Assembly: GCF_937941905.1 (NCBI RefSeq)
Contig: NZ_CALDGS010000162.1
Location: forward strand, 1-34,482
DNA from: an uncultured Mycolicibacterium sp.
Lineage (GTDB): Bacteria; Actinomycetota; Actinomycetes; Mycobacteriales; Mycobacteriaceae
Direction: 5' to 3'
DNA: 34,482 bases
Positions 1-8,560 of the stretch are shown piece after piece. Below the pieces are notes generated by a model. The model had not been told where the DNA came from and made no database searches. It was given only the letters and a program-made list of their open reading frames with translations. The first letter of the stretch is position 1. The number at the start of each line of letters is the position of its first letter. The position numbers were made by a program, and so were the translations under genes.

Positions 1-2
1 CC

Positions 3-614
3 GACCGTGACGGAAATGTGCTCCACAGGCTGATCGGCAAGAACCAGCGACCGGTGCTGATGCGTTCACCGGAGATGGACGAGCTGATCCTGTCGACCAC
101 CGATCGGCTGATCGAGGACTGGGAGCAGCGAACACACCGGTACGACGGCATGATCTACCTGATGGGCTGGAAGCAATCCGGCCGGTTCGTCCCGCTCTAT
201 GTCGGAAAGACCGAAACGTTCGGCCTGACCGAGAACCTGTCGGCGAATATCAGGAATTTGCACCGGGACAGGTCGAAGTTCGCCCGCTGGGGCGACAACT
301 ACGCCTATCACATCGGCGATCTGAGCGCCTGTGTCCTTCCCGGGCATCCGGAACACAAGAAACTGACGAAGTACCGGGAATGGGCTCAGTGCCTGTTCGA
401 GGACGGAACGCGCCTCAGACAACCGGTCTATTTCTGGGCTTGTGCGTGGGATCCCTCGTACTCGGGGCTATGGGAGGAGTTCGGCCCGACATCGTTGGCC
501 GCGTTGGAGTACCTCCTGATCGCTGTGGCCCACAACATCTCACCCCGCCTGCTCAATCGTGAGGGACGACCTCGCAACATCCGGAGCACGGTCGCGGCTG
601 TCGTGCCGTCCTAG
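3..614 (+). CDS. GIY-YIG-like protein, 5' end probably outside the window
   Basis: The frame is open to the left edge; the first possible start inside the window is a GTG at 18, so the gene probably begins upstream. From that GTG there are 198 residues. A segment near residues 45-70 reads GMIYLMG followed by PLYVGKTETFG, which resembles the paired GIY...YIG strands of GIY-YIG nucleases, and a downstream Arg/His stretch (NIRNLHRDRSKFARW) and a late Glu and Asn (ALEYLLIAV, RLLNREG) lie where that fold has further active-site residues. I see no second domain. The assignment rests on a short motif, so nuclease activity is an inference; it could be a catalytically inactive relative. It faces the mce operon tail convergently, 46 bp away. 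Confidence 0.55.
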   Translation, partial: DRDGNVLHRLIGKNQRPVLMRSPEMDELILSTTDRLIEDWEQRTHRYDGMIYLMGWKQSGRFVPLYVGKTETFGLTENLSANIRNLHRDRSKFARWGDNYAYHIGDLSACVLPGHPEHKKLTKYREWAQCLFEDGTRLRQPVYFWACAWDPSYSGLWEEFGPTSLAALEYLLIAVAHNISPRLLNREGRPRNIRSTVAAVVPS

Positions 615-627
615 CACGCCGTCGGGT

Positions 628-642
628 GGCGCAATGTGCGCC
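628..642. terminator. Small hairpin between convergent genes
   Basis: A perfect 6-bp stem (GGCGCA / TGCGCC) with a 3-nt loop lies in the 46-bp gap between the convergent GIY-YIG-like gene and the DUF3253 gene. It has no T-tract. The position suits a shared terminator; nothing more supports it. Confidence 0.3.
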
Positions 643-660
643 GGACCGCGCGGAGAACGG

Positions 661-903
661 CTAGCGAACCCGGATCCGGATCGGTCCACGCCACGTCCCG
701 TTCGGGTCGAGCACCTCGCCTTTCGCGAGAATCTCGACCTCACCGCACCGGGCCAGCTCCCGGGCGACCTCGCGGGCGTCGTCCATCAGGTCGCGCCAGT
801 GCTCGCCGTCGACCGCCCGGGCGGCCTCGGACGGACAGATCGACCTGTCCGGCCCACGTTCCCGGGCCAGGCGCAGGATCGCCTCGCGCAGCCCGTCCCC
901 CAT
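661..903 (-). CDS. DUF3253 family small protein, last gene of the mce operon
   Basis: The 80-residue product starts MGDGLREAILRLARERG and contains ICPSEAARAV, WRDLMDDAREVARELA, a GEVEILAKGEVLDP segment and a C-terminal RGPIRIRVR. This is the layout of DUF3253 proteins, small winged-helix-like polypeptides of unknown role. I chose the ATG at 903 because it lies 10 bp after the stop of the upstream gene and removes an unrelated low-complexity N-terminus. It has no signal peptide or membrane segment, unlike every gene before it in the operon. The spacing implies cotranscription with the mce genes; a functional link is not shown. Confidence 0.7.
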   Translation of the reverse strand: MGDGLREAILRLARERGPDRSICPSEAARAVDGEHWRDLMDDAREVARELARCGEVEILAKGEVLDPNGTWRGPIRIRVR

Positions 904-913
904 ACGGCCGAAT

Positions 914-1489
914 TCACGCCCCCGCGCACACCCCGGCGTCGCGGATGACGGTGCCGTAGACACTGGCGGTGGCGACGTTGGCGTAGATCTGCCCGGACGG
1001 GATGCGCTGCCGGATCGCGTCGGCGATCCGGGTGAACTGGAACCACAGCCGGTACATCGAATCCCCGTGGAACACCGGCGAGTACTCGCTCTGGTCCGGG
1101 TAGTTCACGATGAACAGGGTGTGCACGCGCGGGTCGAGGAAGGCCGCGGACTGGTCCAGGTTGGCCGCCACCACGTCCCCCGCCCGGGCCACCCCGGGCG
1201 CCGACCAGTCGTCGTGGTGGTCGGCCAGCAGGTTCTCCAAGGCGAACACCTGCCCCATCAGCTCGTCGTACTGGGCGTTGAACCACTGGCAGGCGTCACG
1301 CATCGCCACCACCTGCTCCGGCGTCACCCGTACCCGCCACAGGTTGTACGGGAACACCGTGTCGTCGGGCTGCCACGCCGACTCGTGCGGGGTGAACACC
1401 GGCAGGGTCGGGGCCGCGCCGTCCTCGGCCCGGGCCGGCGGGACCAGCACCAGCACCGCCAGCAGGACCGCACCGATCACCCGGAACAT
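914..1489 (-). CDS. Secreted protein of unknown function, mce operon
   Basis: The 191-residue product has a classic signal peptide: MFRVIGAVLLAVLVLVPPARA with a likely cut after ARA. The mature part is mixed polar/aromatic, with NLWRVRVTPEQVVAMRDACQWF near the N-terminus and two Cys residues (one there, one in the final VCAGA) that could form a disulfide after export. I do not recognise a catalytic motif. The ATG at 1489 follows the previous stop by only 2 bp, so it is cotranscribed with the mce genes. Mce operons often end with several exported accessory proteins of unknown role, and this is probably one of them. Confidence 0.65.
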   Translation of the reverse strand: MFRVIGAVLLAVLVLVPPARAEDGAAPTLPVFTPHESAWQPDDTVFPYNLWRVRVTPEQVVAMRDACQWFNAQYDELMGQVFALENLLADHHDDWSAPGVARAGDVVAANLDQSAAFLDPRVHTLFIVNYPDQSEYSPVFHGDSMYRLWFQFTRIADAIRQRIPSGQIYANVATASVYGTVIRDAGVCAGA

Positions 1490-1491
1490 GT

Positions 1492-2277
1492 TCAGCTGCC
1501 CCCGAATTCGGGACGCAGCACCGGGGCGAGCGCGGCCAGCGGGATGTGCGCCTGCACGGTGCCGCCGTCCATCGACCACTGCATGATGCCCGGCGTGAAG
1601 TCGGTGGGCCGGTCCCGGCCGACCGGGTAGTCCGGCATCCAGATGATCAGCTCGTCGCCGCTGAGCGCCCAGGCCTTGTAGGCACCGGAGTACACCTTGT
1701 CCGGCAGCCACCGCTCGAAGATGAACGGGTAGGTGCGCGGCTGGTGCGGCGGTGGCGCCACGTCGAGGGCCTGCTCGATGTAGGGCCGGGCCAGCGGCGG
1801 GATCTCCACCAGCGGGTCCAGGCCGGGTTTCACCAGATCGGCCAGCATGAGCCGGCGGCCGGTGGCCATGTCGAAGGTGAAGGTGCGGTAGGCGTTGTTG
1901 AAGTCCGGCCCGGCGGCGTGGTAGGTCTCCCGGAACACCGCGCTGAGCACGTTGCCGCGCCGGAAGATCTGGTAGTTCTCCTCCCCCCAGCTGTCGGCCA
2001 CCATCTTCACCGCCGCGGTGCGCCAGTTGTTCATCAAGGTGCGCAGGTAGTCGCGCACCACCGGCCCGGCGGTCGGATCGTCGACCAGCTCCGGCGGCAC
2101 GGCGATCCTGATATCGCGGACGGCCTTGCGTTCCGAGACCACCGCGTCACGGCAGTACCCCCCGTCCCACTGCCCGCCGATCTCGGCGCAGAACCCCTCG
2201 GCCGACGCGGCGGCCGGTGGCGCGCCGGCCAGCCCGACGGCCAGCAGGACGGTTGCGATCAGACCCGCGCGGCGCAT
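1492..2277 (-). CDS. Secreted DUF3298 (RsiV/MPT64-like) protein, mce operon
   Basis: The 261-residue product begins with a signal peptide (MRRAGLIATVLLAVGLAGA, cut near AAASA). The mature protein resembles DUF3298/RsiV proteins, the family that includes mycobacterial MPT64: an Arg-rich beta start (VRDIRIAVPPEL), a central AVFRETYHAAG then AYRTFTFDMATGRRLMLADLV, and a late WALSGDELIIWMPDYPVG followed by AHIPLAAL. In that family the middle segment (Y.T..FD...G..L.L.DL) and late segment are the conserved core. Its ATG directly abuts the upstream stop codon, so it belongs to the operon. A role in the cell envelope is likely from export and context; no enzymatic residue is identified. Confidence 0.65.
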   Translation of the reverse strand: MRRAGLIATVLLAVGLAGAPPAAASAEGFCAEIGGQWDGGYCRDAVVSERKAVRDIRIAVPPELVDDPTAGPVVRDYLRTLMNNWRTAAVKMVADSWGEENYQIFRRGNVLSAVFRETYHAAGPDFNNAYRTFTFDMATGRRLMLADLVKPGLDPLVEIPPLARPYIEQALDVAPPPHQPRTYPFIFERWLPDKVYSGAYKAWALSGDELIIWMPDYPVGRDRPTDFTPGIMQWSMDGGTVQAHIPLAALAPVLRPEFGGS

Positions 2278-2898
2278 CTACGGCAGCTCGACCTTGCTTG
2301 CGCGCCAACGACCGTCGACGTACTCCATGGTCATCTTGATGCGACTGCGGTCGATGCGGGGGTCGGGCAGGTTGGTGTTGGTCACCGACTGGTCGACGAA
2401 CAGCAGCACCACCGCCTGGTCCGGGGTCACCGACTGCACCGCCGACTCCAGCACCACCCCGTGCGCCTTGGCCTTGTTGTCGATGAGCAGTTGGCGCAGT
2501 TCGGTGCTGGACTGCGAGTAGAGATCCTTGAACTCGCCGGTCGCCCCGTCGAGGACGGCCCGGAAGTTCTCGTCGACCCTGTCCGAGTCGATGCTGGTGA
2601 GGATCTGGGCGTACTCGGTGGCGGCCTGGCGGGCCGCCTCGGCGGCCGCGTCGAGCCGGCGCTCCTGTGACAGTTGCCAGCCCAGGTAGCCCACCGCGAC
2701 CACCAGCAGCAACACGACGGCCGCCAGCGCCGACCCGAGCAGCACCGACCGCCGGCCGGGACGGGCCGTCGCGGTGGTCTGCTGCGGCCCGGGCTCGGTG
2801 CGCTCGTCGGTCTCGGTGACCGCCTCGGCGGTGGTCTCCTCGACCTCGGTGGTCTCCTCGACGTCGGTGTCGCGGTCCTCGTCGGTGCTCACGGACAT
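2278..2898 (-). CDS. Mce-associated membrane protein (Mas type)
   Basis: About 206 residues. A very acidic, Thr/Glu-rich cytoplasmic tail (residues 1 to about 45) is followed by one transmembrane helix (SVLLGSALAAVVLLLVVAVGYLGWQL) and an extracytoplasmic domain with AATEYAQILTSIDSDRVDENF, a linker, and a beta-rich end (KMTMEYVDGRWRASKVELP). This is the architecture of the Mce-associated proteins, which are thought to stabilise or assist Mce complexes. Two ATGs occur in tandem at 2901 and 2898. An AGGAG motif lies 3 nt before the first and 6 nt before the second, so I prefer 2898. It lies about 20 bp after mceF. Confidence 0.8.
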   Translation of the reverse strand: MSVSTDEDRDTDVEETTEVEETTAEAVTETDERTEPGPQQTTATARPGRRSVLLGSALAAVVLLLVVAVGYLGWQLSQERRLDAAAEAARQAATEYAQILTSIDSDRVDENFRAVLDGATGEFKDLYSQSSTELRQLLIDNKAKAHGVVLESAVQSVTPDQAVVLLFVDQSVTNTNLPDPRIDRSRIKMTMEYVDGRWRASKVELP

Positions 2899-2919
2899 CA
2901 TGGTCTCCTAACTCGCCGG

Positions 2920-4170
2920 TCAGCGCGGCGGTTCGATCGGCAGGGTCGGGCCGCCGTAGGGGGTCGGGATCGTGTAGCGCCCCTTCGGGGTCGGGTCGGT
3001 GCGCCGGCCGAGGTCCGCGCCCATCGGCGGGCCGGCGGTGTCGTCGTCGGCCGGACGCGGGGCGTTCTTCGCGCCGCGCACCAGGATGCCCGGATGCTCG
3101 TCGCGGCAGTAGGTGTACATGAACGGCTCCGGGTAGTCGGCGGCCGACGGGGGATGTTTGGGGACGCCGTAGTCGCAGGTGTAGCGCGGGTAGATCTCGG
3201 CGGTCCCCCACAGCCCGCCGTCGTGCATGGCCGAGCCGAGCGCGTCGAGCACCGACGTGCGGTACGACGGGAACAGCGCGTTGAGCGCCGGCACCCGCAG
3301 GTACAGCAGCCGCGACGCAGTGGTCAGGTTGCCCAGCAGCTGCACCATGGTGTCGGAGTTGTCGGCGAACAGCGCATCAACCTTGGCCAGCGTGTCGGGG
3401 GTCTGGTCGGTCAACCGCCGGTACCCCTCCTTCATCCGGGTCACGCCGTCGAAGATCTCGGTGAGATCGTCTGCGGCGGCGTCGATTCCGGCGTTCTTGT
3501 CGGCGACGGTGGTGAGCACGACCCGGCTGGTGCGCAGCAGCGAGGTGGTCTCCGGCAGCACCGAGTCGAGGGTGGACAGCAGGAAGGTGCCGCCGTCGAC
3601 GATGTCGCGCAGCTTCTGCGGGCCGGCCGGGCTCAGGCTGAGCTCGCGGCGGATCACCTCGAGGTTGGGCACGTTGGCCTGGGCCAGTGCCCCGTCGGCG
3701 TCGGCCAGCAACTGCGCGAGGCTGACCGGCACGGTGGCGGTGTCCCGGCCGATCCGCGACCCGTCGGCCAGGTACGGCCCCGCATCGCCGTCCGGGACGA
3801 AGTCGATGTACTGCTCGCCGGCCGGCGACAGCCCGGAGACCCGCACCTGCGAGGCGGCCGGGATCTGCACCCCGGCGTCGACGGCAACCACCGCCTCGAC
3901 CCCGTCCGGGGTGATGTCGAGCCGCTCCACCCGGCCCACACGCACCCCGCGCAGCGTCACGTCCTGGTTCGGCAGCAGCCCGGCCGACTCCGGCAGCGCG
4001 ACGGTCACCCGGTAGGTCGAGGCGAACGGGTTGACCTGCAGCGCACCGAAGAACAGGTAGCCGGTGGCCAGCACCATCAGCCCGAACAACCCGGCCGCCG
4101 ACAGCCAGGCGCGGCGCCGGTGGCCGTACCGGACGATCGCCACCAGACGGTCCGCCACCGCCCCGGTCAC
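2920..4170 (-). CDS. mceF: Mce family protein, MceF position
   Basis: The 416-residue product has an N-terminal membrane anchor (AWLSAAGLFGLMVLATGYLFFG), then the MlaD/MCE beta-domain (YRVTVALPESAGLLPNQDVTLRGVRVGRVERLDI, then QVRVSGLSPAGEQYIDFVPD) and a long helical region typical of the Mce C-half. Mce proteins form a hexameric shuttle that carries lipids across the mycobacterial envelope, and F is the last subunit in the standard order. The start is GTG at 4170, overlapping the mceE stop by 4 bp (GTGA), which suggests translational coupling. The C-terminus is Pro-rich (PTPYGGPTLPIEPPR). The lipid carried cannot be read from sequence. Confidence 0.9.
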   Translation of the reverse strand: MTGAVADRLVAIVRYGHRRRAWLSAAGLFGLMVLATGYLFFGALQVNPFASTYRVTVALPESAGLLPNQDVTLRGVRVGRVERLDITPDGVEAVVAVDAGVQIPAASQVRVSGLSPAGEQYIDFVPDGDAGPYLADGSRIGRDTATVPVSLAQLLADADGALAQANVPNLEVIRRELSLSPAGPQKLRDIVDGGTFLLSTLDSVLPETTSLLRTSRVVLTTVADKNAGIDAAADDLTEIFDGVTRMKEGYRRLTDQTPDTLAKVDALFADNSDTMVQLLGNLTTASRLLYLRVPALNALFPSYRTSVLDALGSAMHDGGLWGTAEIYPRYTCDYGVPKHPPSAADYPEPFMYTYCRDEHPGILVRGAKNAPRPADDDTAGPPMGADLGRRTDPTPKGRYTIPTPYGGPTLPIEPPR

Positions 4171-5372
4171 CGCGGTCCCTCCGGCTCGGATGCGGGCGCG
4201 GGGGCGGGAACGATCTCCCCCGGCTCGGTCGGGTGCGGGATCACCGGCAGCTGCGCCACATCCGGCCCCTTGCCGACGACCCGCTCCTGCAGCCGCAGCA
4301 GCGTGTACTTCAGGGTGCCGACCAGTTGGTGCCAGTCGCTCCACTTCGGCCCGTGCAGACCGGGATCCCCGGCGAACCCGATGTCGGGGATGTGGCCGAG
4401 CACCAGCCGGTCGATGCTGGCGTCCAGCGCGATCGCCTGCCCGGACATCGTCTTGATGAACGGCGGCATCAGCCGGTTCAGCTTGTACAGCGTGGCGTCG
4501 GGGGCCAGCGCCACCTCGTTCCAGGCGTTGGCGATGGTGTTGGCGTCGGCGATCATGCTGCGCCCGCTGGTGTCGGTGCCGGCGATGGACGGGAACTTGC
4601 GCGCCTGGTCGGAGATCGCGCCGAACCGCTCGACCAGGTCGGCGGCCGCATCGGCCTGCCCGGCCAGGGTGTCGACGGCCGGGCGGGCCTGCGCCATCAC
4701 CTCACCGAGCACCTCGTTCTTGGCGGCGATCTCGCTCGCCAGCCGGGAGGTCTCGGTCATCGCGGTCGCGATCTCCTCCGACCGGGCGTTGAGCCGGGCC
4801 AGGGTGTCGTTGGTCTTGCGCACCAGGGTGCCGAACGCCTGGCCCTGGTCCCCGGTGGCGCGGCCGAGGCCGTTGATGATGTTGGTGAAGTTGCGCACCG
4901 CACCCCCGTTGACCAGGATCGCCGCCGAGGCCAGCACCGACTCCACGGTCGCCGCCGCGGCGGTGTGGTCGAGGTCGATGGTGTCGCCGTCCTTGAGCAG
5001 CGGGGTGCCCGGCTCGACCTGCGCCGGCGGTTTGATCGCCACGAAGACGTCGCCGAGCGGGGTGGCCGAGCGCAGCTCGGCGGTGCTGCCGACCGGCAGC
5101 CGTACCCCGTCCATGATCCGCAGCGTGGCCACCGCGGTGTAGTTGCGCGCCTGCATCGACTCCATCTGCCCGATGTCGGCGCCGGCGAGTTTGACCTTGG
5201 CGTTGGCGGGCAGGTTCAGCGCGTTGGAGAACACCGCGGTGATGCGGTAGCCGCCGGAACCCATCCCGGGGGCCGGCAGCGGCAGGGCGGCCAGCCCGTC
5301 GGTGGCGCAGCCGGACACCACCAGGCACGCGCTCATCAGCGCGGCCAGCAGCATCCGGTGGCGGCGCCTCAT
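4167..5372 (-). CDS. mceE: Mce family lipoprotein, MceE position
   Basis: The 401-residue product starts MRRRHRMLLAALMSACLVVSGC, a signal peptide with a lipobox (VSGC), so it should be a lipid-anchored subunit. That is the diagnostic property of MceE (LprK-type) proteins. An MCE domain follows (YRITAVFSNALNLPANAKVKLAGADIGQMESM, then AELRSATPLGDVFVAI) and then long helices. The C-terminus is Pro/Glu-rich (IPHPTEPGEIVPAPAPA). The ATG at 5372 overlaps the mceD stop as ATGA. Confidence 0.92.
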   Translation of the reverse strand: MRRRHRMLLAALMSACLVVSGCATDGLAALPLPAPGMGSGGYRITAVFSNALNLPANAKVKLAGADIGQMESMQARNYTAVATLRIMDGVRLPVGSTAELRSATPLGDVFVAIKPPAQVEPGTPLLKDGDTIDLDHTAAAATVESVLASAAILVNGGAVRNFTNIINGLGRATGDQGQAFGTLVRKTNDTLARLNARSEEIATAMTETSRLASEIAAKNEVLGEVMAQARPAVDTLAGQADAAADLVERFGAISDQARKFPSIAGTDTSGRSMIADANTIANAWNEVALAPDATLYKLNRLMPPFIKTMSGQAIALDASIDRLVLGHIPDIGFAGDPGLHGPKWSDWHQLVGTLKYTLLRLQERVVGKGPDVAQLPVIPHPTEPGEIVPAPAPASEPEGPR

Positions 5373-6481
5373 TTCTGCCCCATCGCGGCCAGGCCGTCGA
5401 GGATGTGGGTGAGGCCGAAGTCTGGGCCGAAGTCCTGCAGCGTGCCCGTGCTGCAGCCGAGCTGACGCAGCCCCATGATGTTGCACACCTCCTTGACCGC
5501 CTGGCTGTCGAAGAGCACCCGGTCGGTGACGACCTTGACCCGCAGCGCCCCGTTCTTCTGGTCGGCGACGTTGTAGAGGTTGTCCAGGGTCATCGGCGCG
5601 ACGTCGAGGAACTCCATCAGATCCCGCTTGTGCTCCATCGCCGCGCCGAGCACCACGTCGCCGTTGGCGATGAGATCCCGGATCGTCTCCCGGTGGGTGT
5701 CGAGCACCTCACTGGCGTTGGTGAGCACCTCGTTGATCCTCCGCCCGGTGCTGCCGGTGCCGAGGTCCTCGTCGGCCAGGATCTGCGCCATCGCCCGCAC
5801 CGTGGAACCGAATTCCCGCATCAGCTCGTCGTTGCGGGCGGCGGCCTCGGCCATCGAGCTCACGTTGCGCACGATGGTGGTCAACTGGTCTCGGGTGACC
5901 GCACCGCGGTCGGCCGACAGTCGCAGCGCGTCGGACAGCTCGCCGAGGGCGTCCTTGATGTCCTGGCCGCGCCCGTCGACGATGGCCGCCGCGGCGTCGA
6001 CCACGTCGGCGATCGGACCGTTGCCCCTCCCGTCGCCGCGCAGCGACATCGAGAGCTTGTCGAGCACGTCGAGCACCCGGGCGAACTCGACCGGGGTGCG
6101 GGTGCGCTCCCGGCCGATGGTGGCCTTGTCCGGCAGCGTGGGTCCGCCGGAATACGGTGGGGTGAGCTCGATCTGGCGGTCGGTCAGGATCGAGTTGGAG
6201 ATGGTCACCGCCTGTACGTCGGCGGGGATCTTGACGTCCTTGTCGACGGTGAAGGTCACCTCCACGTAGCCGGACCTCGGGGTGATCGCGGTGACCCTGC
6301 CCACCGGCATGCCCAGCACCGCAACGACATTGCCCTCGTAGAGGCCGGCGGCACTGTCGAACTGGGCGGTGACGGTGATGTGGTCGAAGCGCGCACGGAC
6401 GACCTGCACGACGACCGCGGTCAGCCCGAGCACCGCGGCGAGGCCGACGGCCACCAGGGTCAGGATGCGGGCGCGGCTCAT
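5369..6481 (-). CDS. mceD: Mce family protein, MceD position
   Basis: The 370-residue product has one N-terminal transmembrane anchor (ILTLVAVGLAAVLGLTAVVV), the MCE domain (ITVTAQFDSAAGLYEGNVVAVLGMPVGRV, then YVEVTFTVDKDVKIPADVQAVTISN) and a long coiled region rich in Asp, Ala and Leu. Its C-terminus is short and lacks the Pro-rich tail often seen in MceD proteins. The ATG at 6481 overlaps the mceC stop as ATGA. It forms one subunit type of the Mce tunnel with its five neighbours. Confidence 0.9.
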   Translation of the reverse strand: MSRARILTLVAVGLAAVLGLTAVVVQVVRARFDHITVTAQFDSAAGLYEGNVVAVLGMPVGRVTAITPRSGYVEVTFTVDKDVKIPADVQAVTISNSILTDRQIELTPPYSGGPTLPDKATIGRERTRTPVEFARVLDVLDKLSMSLRGDGRGNGPIADVVDAAAAIVDGRGQDIKDALGELSDALRLSADRGAVTRDQLTTIVRNVSSMAEAAARNDELMREFGSTVRAMAQILADEDLGTGSTGRRINEVLTNASEVLDTHRETIRDLIANGDVVLGAAMEHKRDLMEFLDVAPMTLDNLYNVADQKNGALRVKVVTDRVLFDSQAVKEVCNIMGLRQLGCSTGTLQDFGPDFGLTHILDGLAAMGQK

Positions 6482-7512
6482 TTGCAGTCCTTGAAGTACT
6501 CGATCATGCCGAACTGTTTGGCCCGGCCGCTGATCGCGCACATCCAGGAGTCGACCAGCAGGCCGTTGCCGGCGTGGAAGTCGATCGCGTTGCCGGTGCC
6601 GGTGATGTTGGCCATGTTGCGGATGGCGATGGCCCCGGACTGCAGGATGCTGCGCATCATGCCCTCGTTGTCGGCCAGCAGCCCGGACAGCTCCCGCAGG
6701 TTGCGCAGGGTCTCCTCGAGCTCGGCCCGGTCGTCGATGGCGATGTCGTAGAGCCGCTGCACCAGCACGGTCAGCGCGTCGAGCATGGCGTGGAAGGAGG
6801 CCCGGCGGGCCACGAACTCGCCGAGCAGCGAGTTGCCCTGCTCGATCAGGTTGCCGATGGTGGCCTGCTGGCGGCGCAGCGTGCTGCTGACCAGTTCGGT
6901 GGTGCGCAGCAGCTCGCCGAGCTGGTCGCGGCGTTCGGCGATGATGCGGGCCAGGGTGTGGGTGTTCTCCAGCGCCTGCGGCACCACCGGCGGCAGGGTC
7001 TCCAGCTGCCGGCCGAGGATGGACAGCGTCTGCGCGAACTGGTCGGAGTCGACCTGTTCGTAGGTGGTGGCCACGTCCGACAGCGCCTCCTGCAGGTCGT
7101 AGGGCACCTCGGTGTGGTCGAGGTCGAAGGTGTTGTCCGGCAGGCTGCCCTCCCCCTCCGGGTAGACCGCCAGATACCGCGAGCCGAGGATGGTGGTGAC
7201 CTTGATGGCCGCCCGGGAGTGCTCGCCGAGGACGACGTCGTCGCGGATCCGCAGCCCGGCCTCGACGTGATCGCCCTTGAGCCGCAGGCTGGTGACCTCG
7301 CCGACCGGGATGCCGGCGACGGTGATCGGGTTGCCCGGCTGCAGCGCGGCGGCCTGCAGGAACTGCGCCGTGTAGTGGCGGTAGCCGAAGCCGGCCACCT
7401 TGACCAGCAGCATCGCCCCGACCAGCACCGTGACGACGGCGACGGCCACGATGCCCAACACGGTGGTGTTGTAGCTCTCCAGCGGTCTGCGGGTTCGTTT
7501 CCGGTCAGCCAT
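6478..7512 (-). CDS. mceC: Mce family protein, MceC position
   Basis: The 344-residue product has an N-terminal membrane helix (TTVLGIVAVAVVTVLVGAMLLV), then the MCE domain (YTAQFLQAAALQPGNPITVAGIPVGEVTSL, then AAIKVTTILGSRYLAVYP) and a long helical segment with repeated Leu/Arg/Glu heptad-like spacing. Two Cys near the end (WMCAIS and FKDCK) could pair after export. The ATG at 7512 overlaps the end of mceB by 8 bp, so the two are probably translated together. Confidence 0.9.
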   Translation of the reverse strand: MADRKRTRRPLESYNTTVLGIVAVAVVTVLVGAMLLVKVAGFGYRHYTAQFLQAAALQPGNPITVAGIPVGEVTSLRLKGDHVEAGLRIRDDVVLGEHSRAAIKVTTILGSRYLAVYPEGEGSLPDNTFDLDHTEVPYDLQEALSDVATTYEQVDSDQFAQTLSILGRQLETLPPVVPQALENTHTLARIIAERRDQLGELLRTTELVSSTLRRQQATIGNLIEQGNSLLGEFVARRASFHAMLDALTVLVQRLYDIAIDDRAELEETLRNLRELSGLLADNEGMMRSILQSGAIAIRNMANITGTGNAIDFHAGNGLLVDSWMCAISGRAKQFGMIEYFKDCK

Positions 7513-8560
7513 TGGCCATGTTCCTGCACTTGGGGGTGTAACGGGGGGTGTTGCCGGGGGTCGCCGCGGCCACCACGATGGGGGTCACGTCGTTGAGGCC
7601 GGGGAAGAACGCGGTGGCGTTGAGGTTGCAGGCGTAGGCATTGGCGTAGGTCCCCTCCCCGGTGACCCGGGCGAACCCCTTGAGCATCAACGGCAGATTC
7701 GCCCCGACGAACGCCAGCTGCGGCTCGATGCCCAGCATGTGTTTGGCGAAACCCGGTTGGCGCTGCACGAGTTCGTTCAGCGGCTGGTACACCTCGTCGG
7801 AGATGGCGGCGAGCTGGCGCACCACCTTGGCCATCGAGCCCATCGACTCGATCAGCTGCGGCCGCCGGGCGTCGAAGGTGGTCACCACGTCGCGGGCCTG
7901 CGCGACGATGTGGTCGAGATCGTCGTTGTGCCGGGCCAGGTTGGCCACCACCGAGTTGAGGTCGGTGATGACCGCACCGAGTTCGTCGTCCCGGCCGGCG
8001 AACGCGTCGGTCAGCTGCGCGGTCTGGTCGATCAGCGCGGTGATCGACCCCTCGTCGCCCTGCAGCGACTCGATCACCCCGCGGGTGAGGTTGTCGGCGA
8101 GTTTCGGGTCGAGCACCGAGAACAGCGGCTCGTAGCCGTTGAGCAGGGTGCCGACGTCGAAGGAGGGATCGGTCTGCTCGACCGGGATGGTGCTGCCCGG
8201 CGGCAGCGGGACGGGGTCGCCGAGGCCGCCCAGCGACAGCCCGAGATAGCGCTGCCCGACGATGTTCTGGTAGGTCACCGAGGCCACCGTGTTGCCCAGC
8301 ACCTGCTGGTCGGCCTGCACGACGAAATCGACCTTGGCGTGGCGGCCCTGCAGTTCGATCCGCTCCACCCGGCCCACCCGCACGCCGGCCATCCGTACGT
8401 CGTCGCCCTCGCGCAGGCCGAACACGTCGGTGAACACCGCCGAGTACGGCACCGTCGGCCCGGACACGTCGCGCCGCAGGGTGACGTAGACCAGCCAGGT
8501 CAGCGTCAGCGCGACCACCATAAACACCGACAGCCCGATCAGGGCACCACGCGCTCTCAC
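7505..8560 (-). CDS. mceB: Mce family protein, MceB position
   Basis: The 351-residue product starts at a GTG (8560) that overlaps the mceA stop by 4 bp. It has an N-terminal membrane anchor (GALIGLSVFMVVALTLTWLVYV), the MCE domain (YSAVFTDVFGLREGDDVRMAGVRVGRVERIEL, then ASVTYQNIVGQRYLGLSL) and helical repeats. The C-terminal ANAYACNLNA and TPKCRNMANG carry Cys residues at positions often seen in MceB proteins. Its role is as one Mce hexamer subunit. Confidence 0.9.
   Translation of the reverse strand: MRARGALIGLSVFMVVALTLTWLVYVTLRRDVSGPTVPYSAVFTDVFGLREGDDVRMAGVRVGRVERIELQGRHAKVDFVVQADQQVLGNTVASVTYQNIVGQRYLGLSLGGLGDPVPLPPGSTIPVEQTDPSFDVGTLLNGYEPLFSVLDPKLADNLTRGVIESLQGDEGSITALIDQTAQLTDAFAGRDDELGAVITDLNSVVANLARHNDDLDHIVAQARDVVTTFDARRPQLIESMGSMAKVVRQLAAISDEVYQPLNELVQRQPGFAKHMLGIEPQLAFVGANLPLMLKGFARVTGEGTYANAYACNLNATAFFPGLNDVTPIVVAAATPGNTPRYTPKCRNMANG

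Noticed and set aside
2674..5142. Long plus-strand frame opposite mceE, mceF and the Mas gene
   Set aside because: It is antisense to strongly supported Mce proteins and its translation is low-complexity with no recognisable domain.
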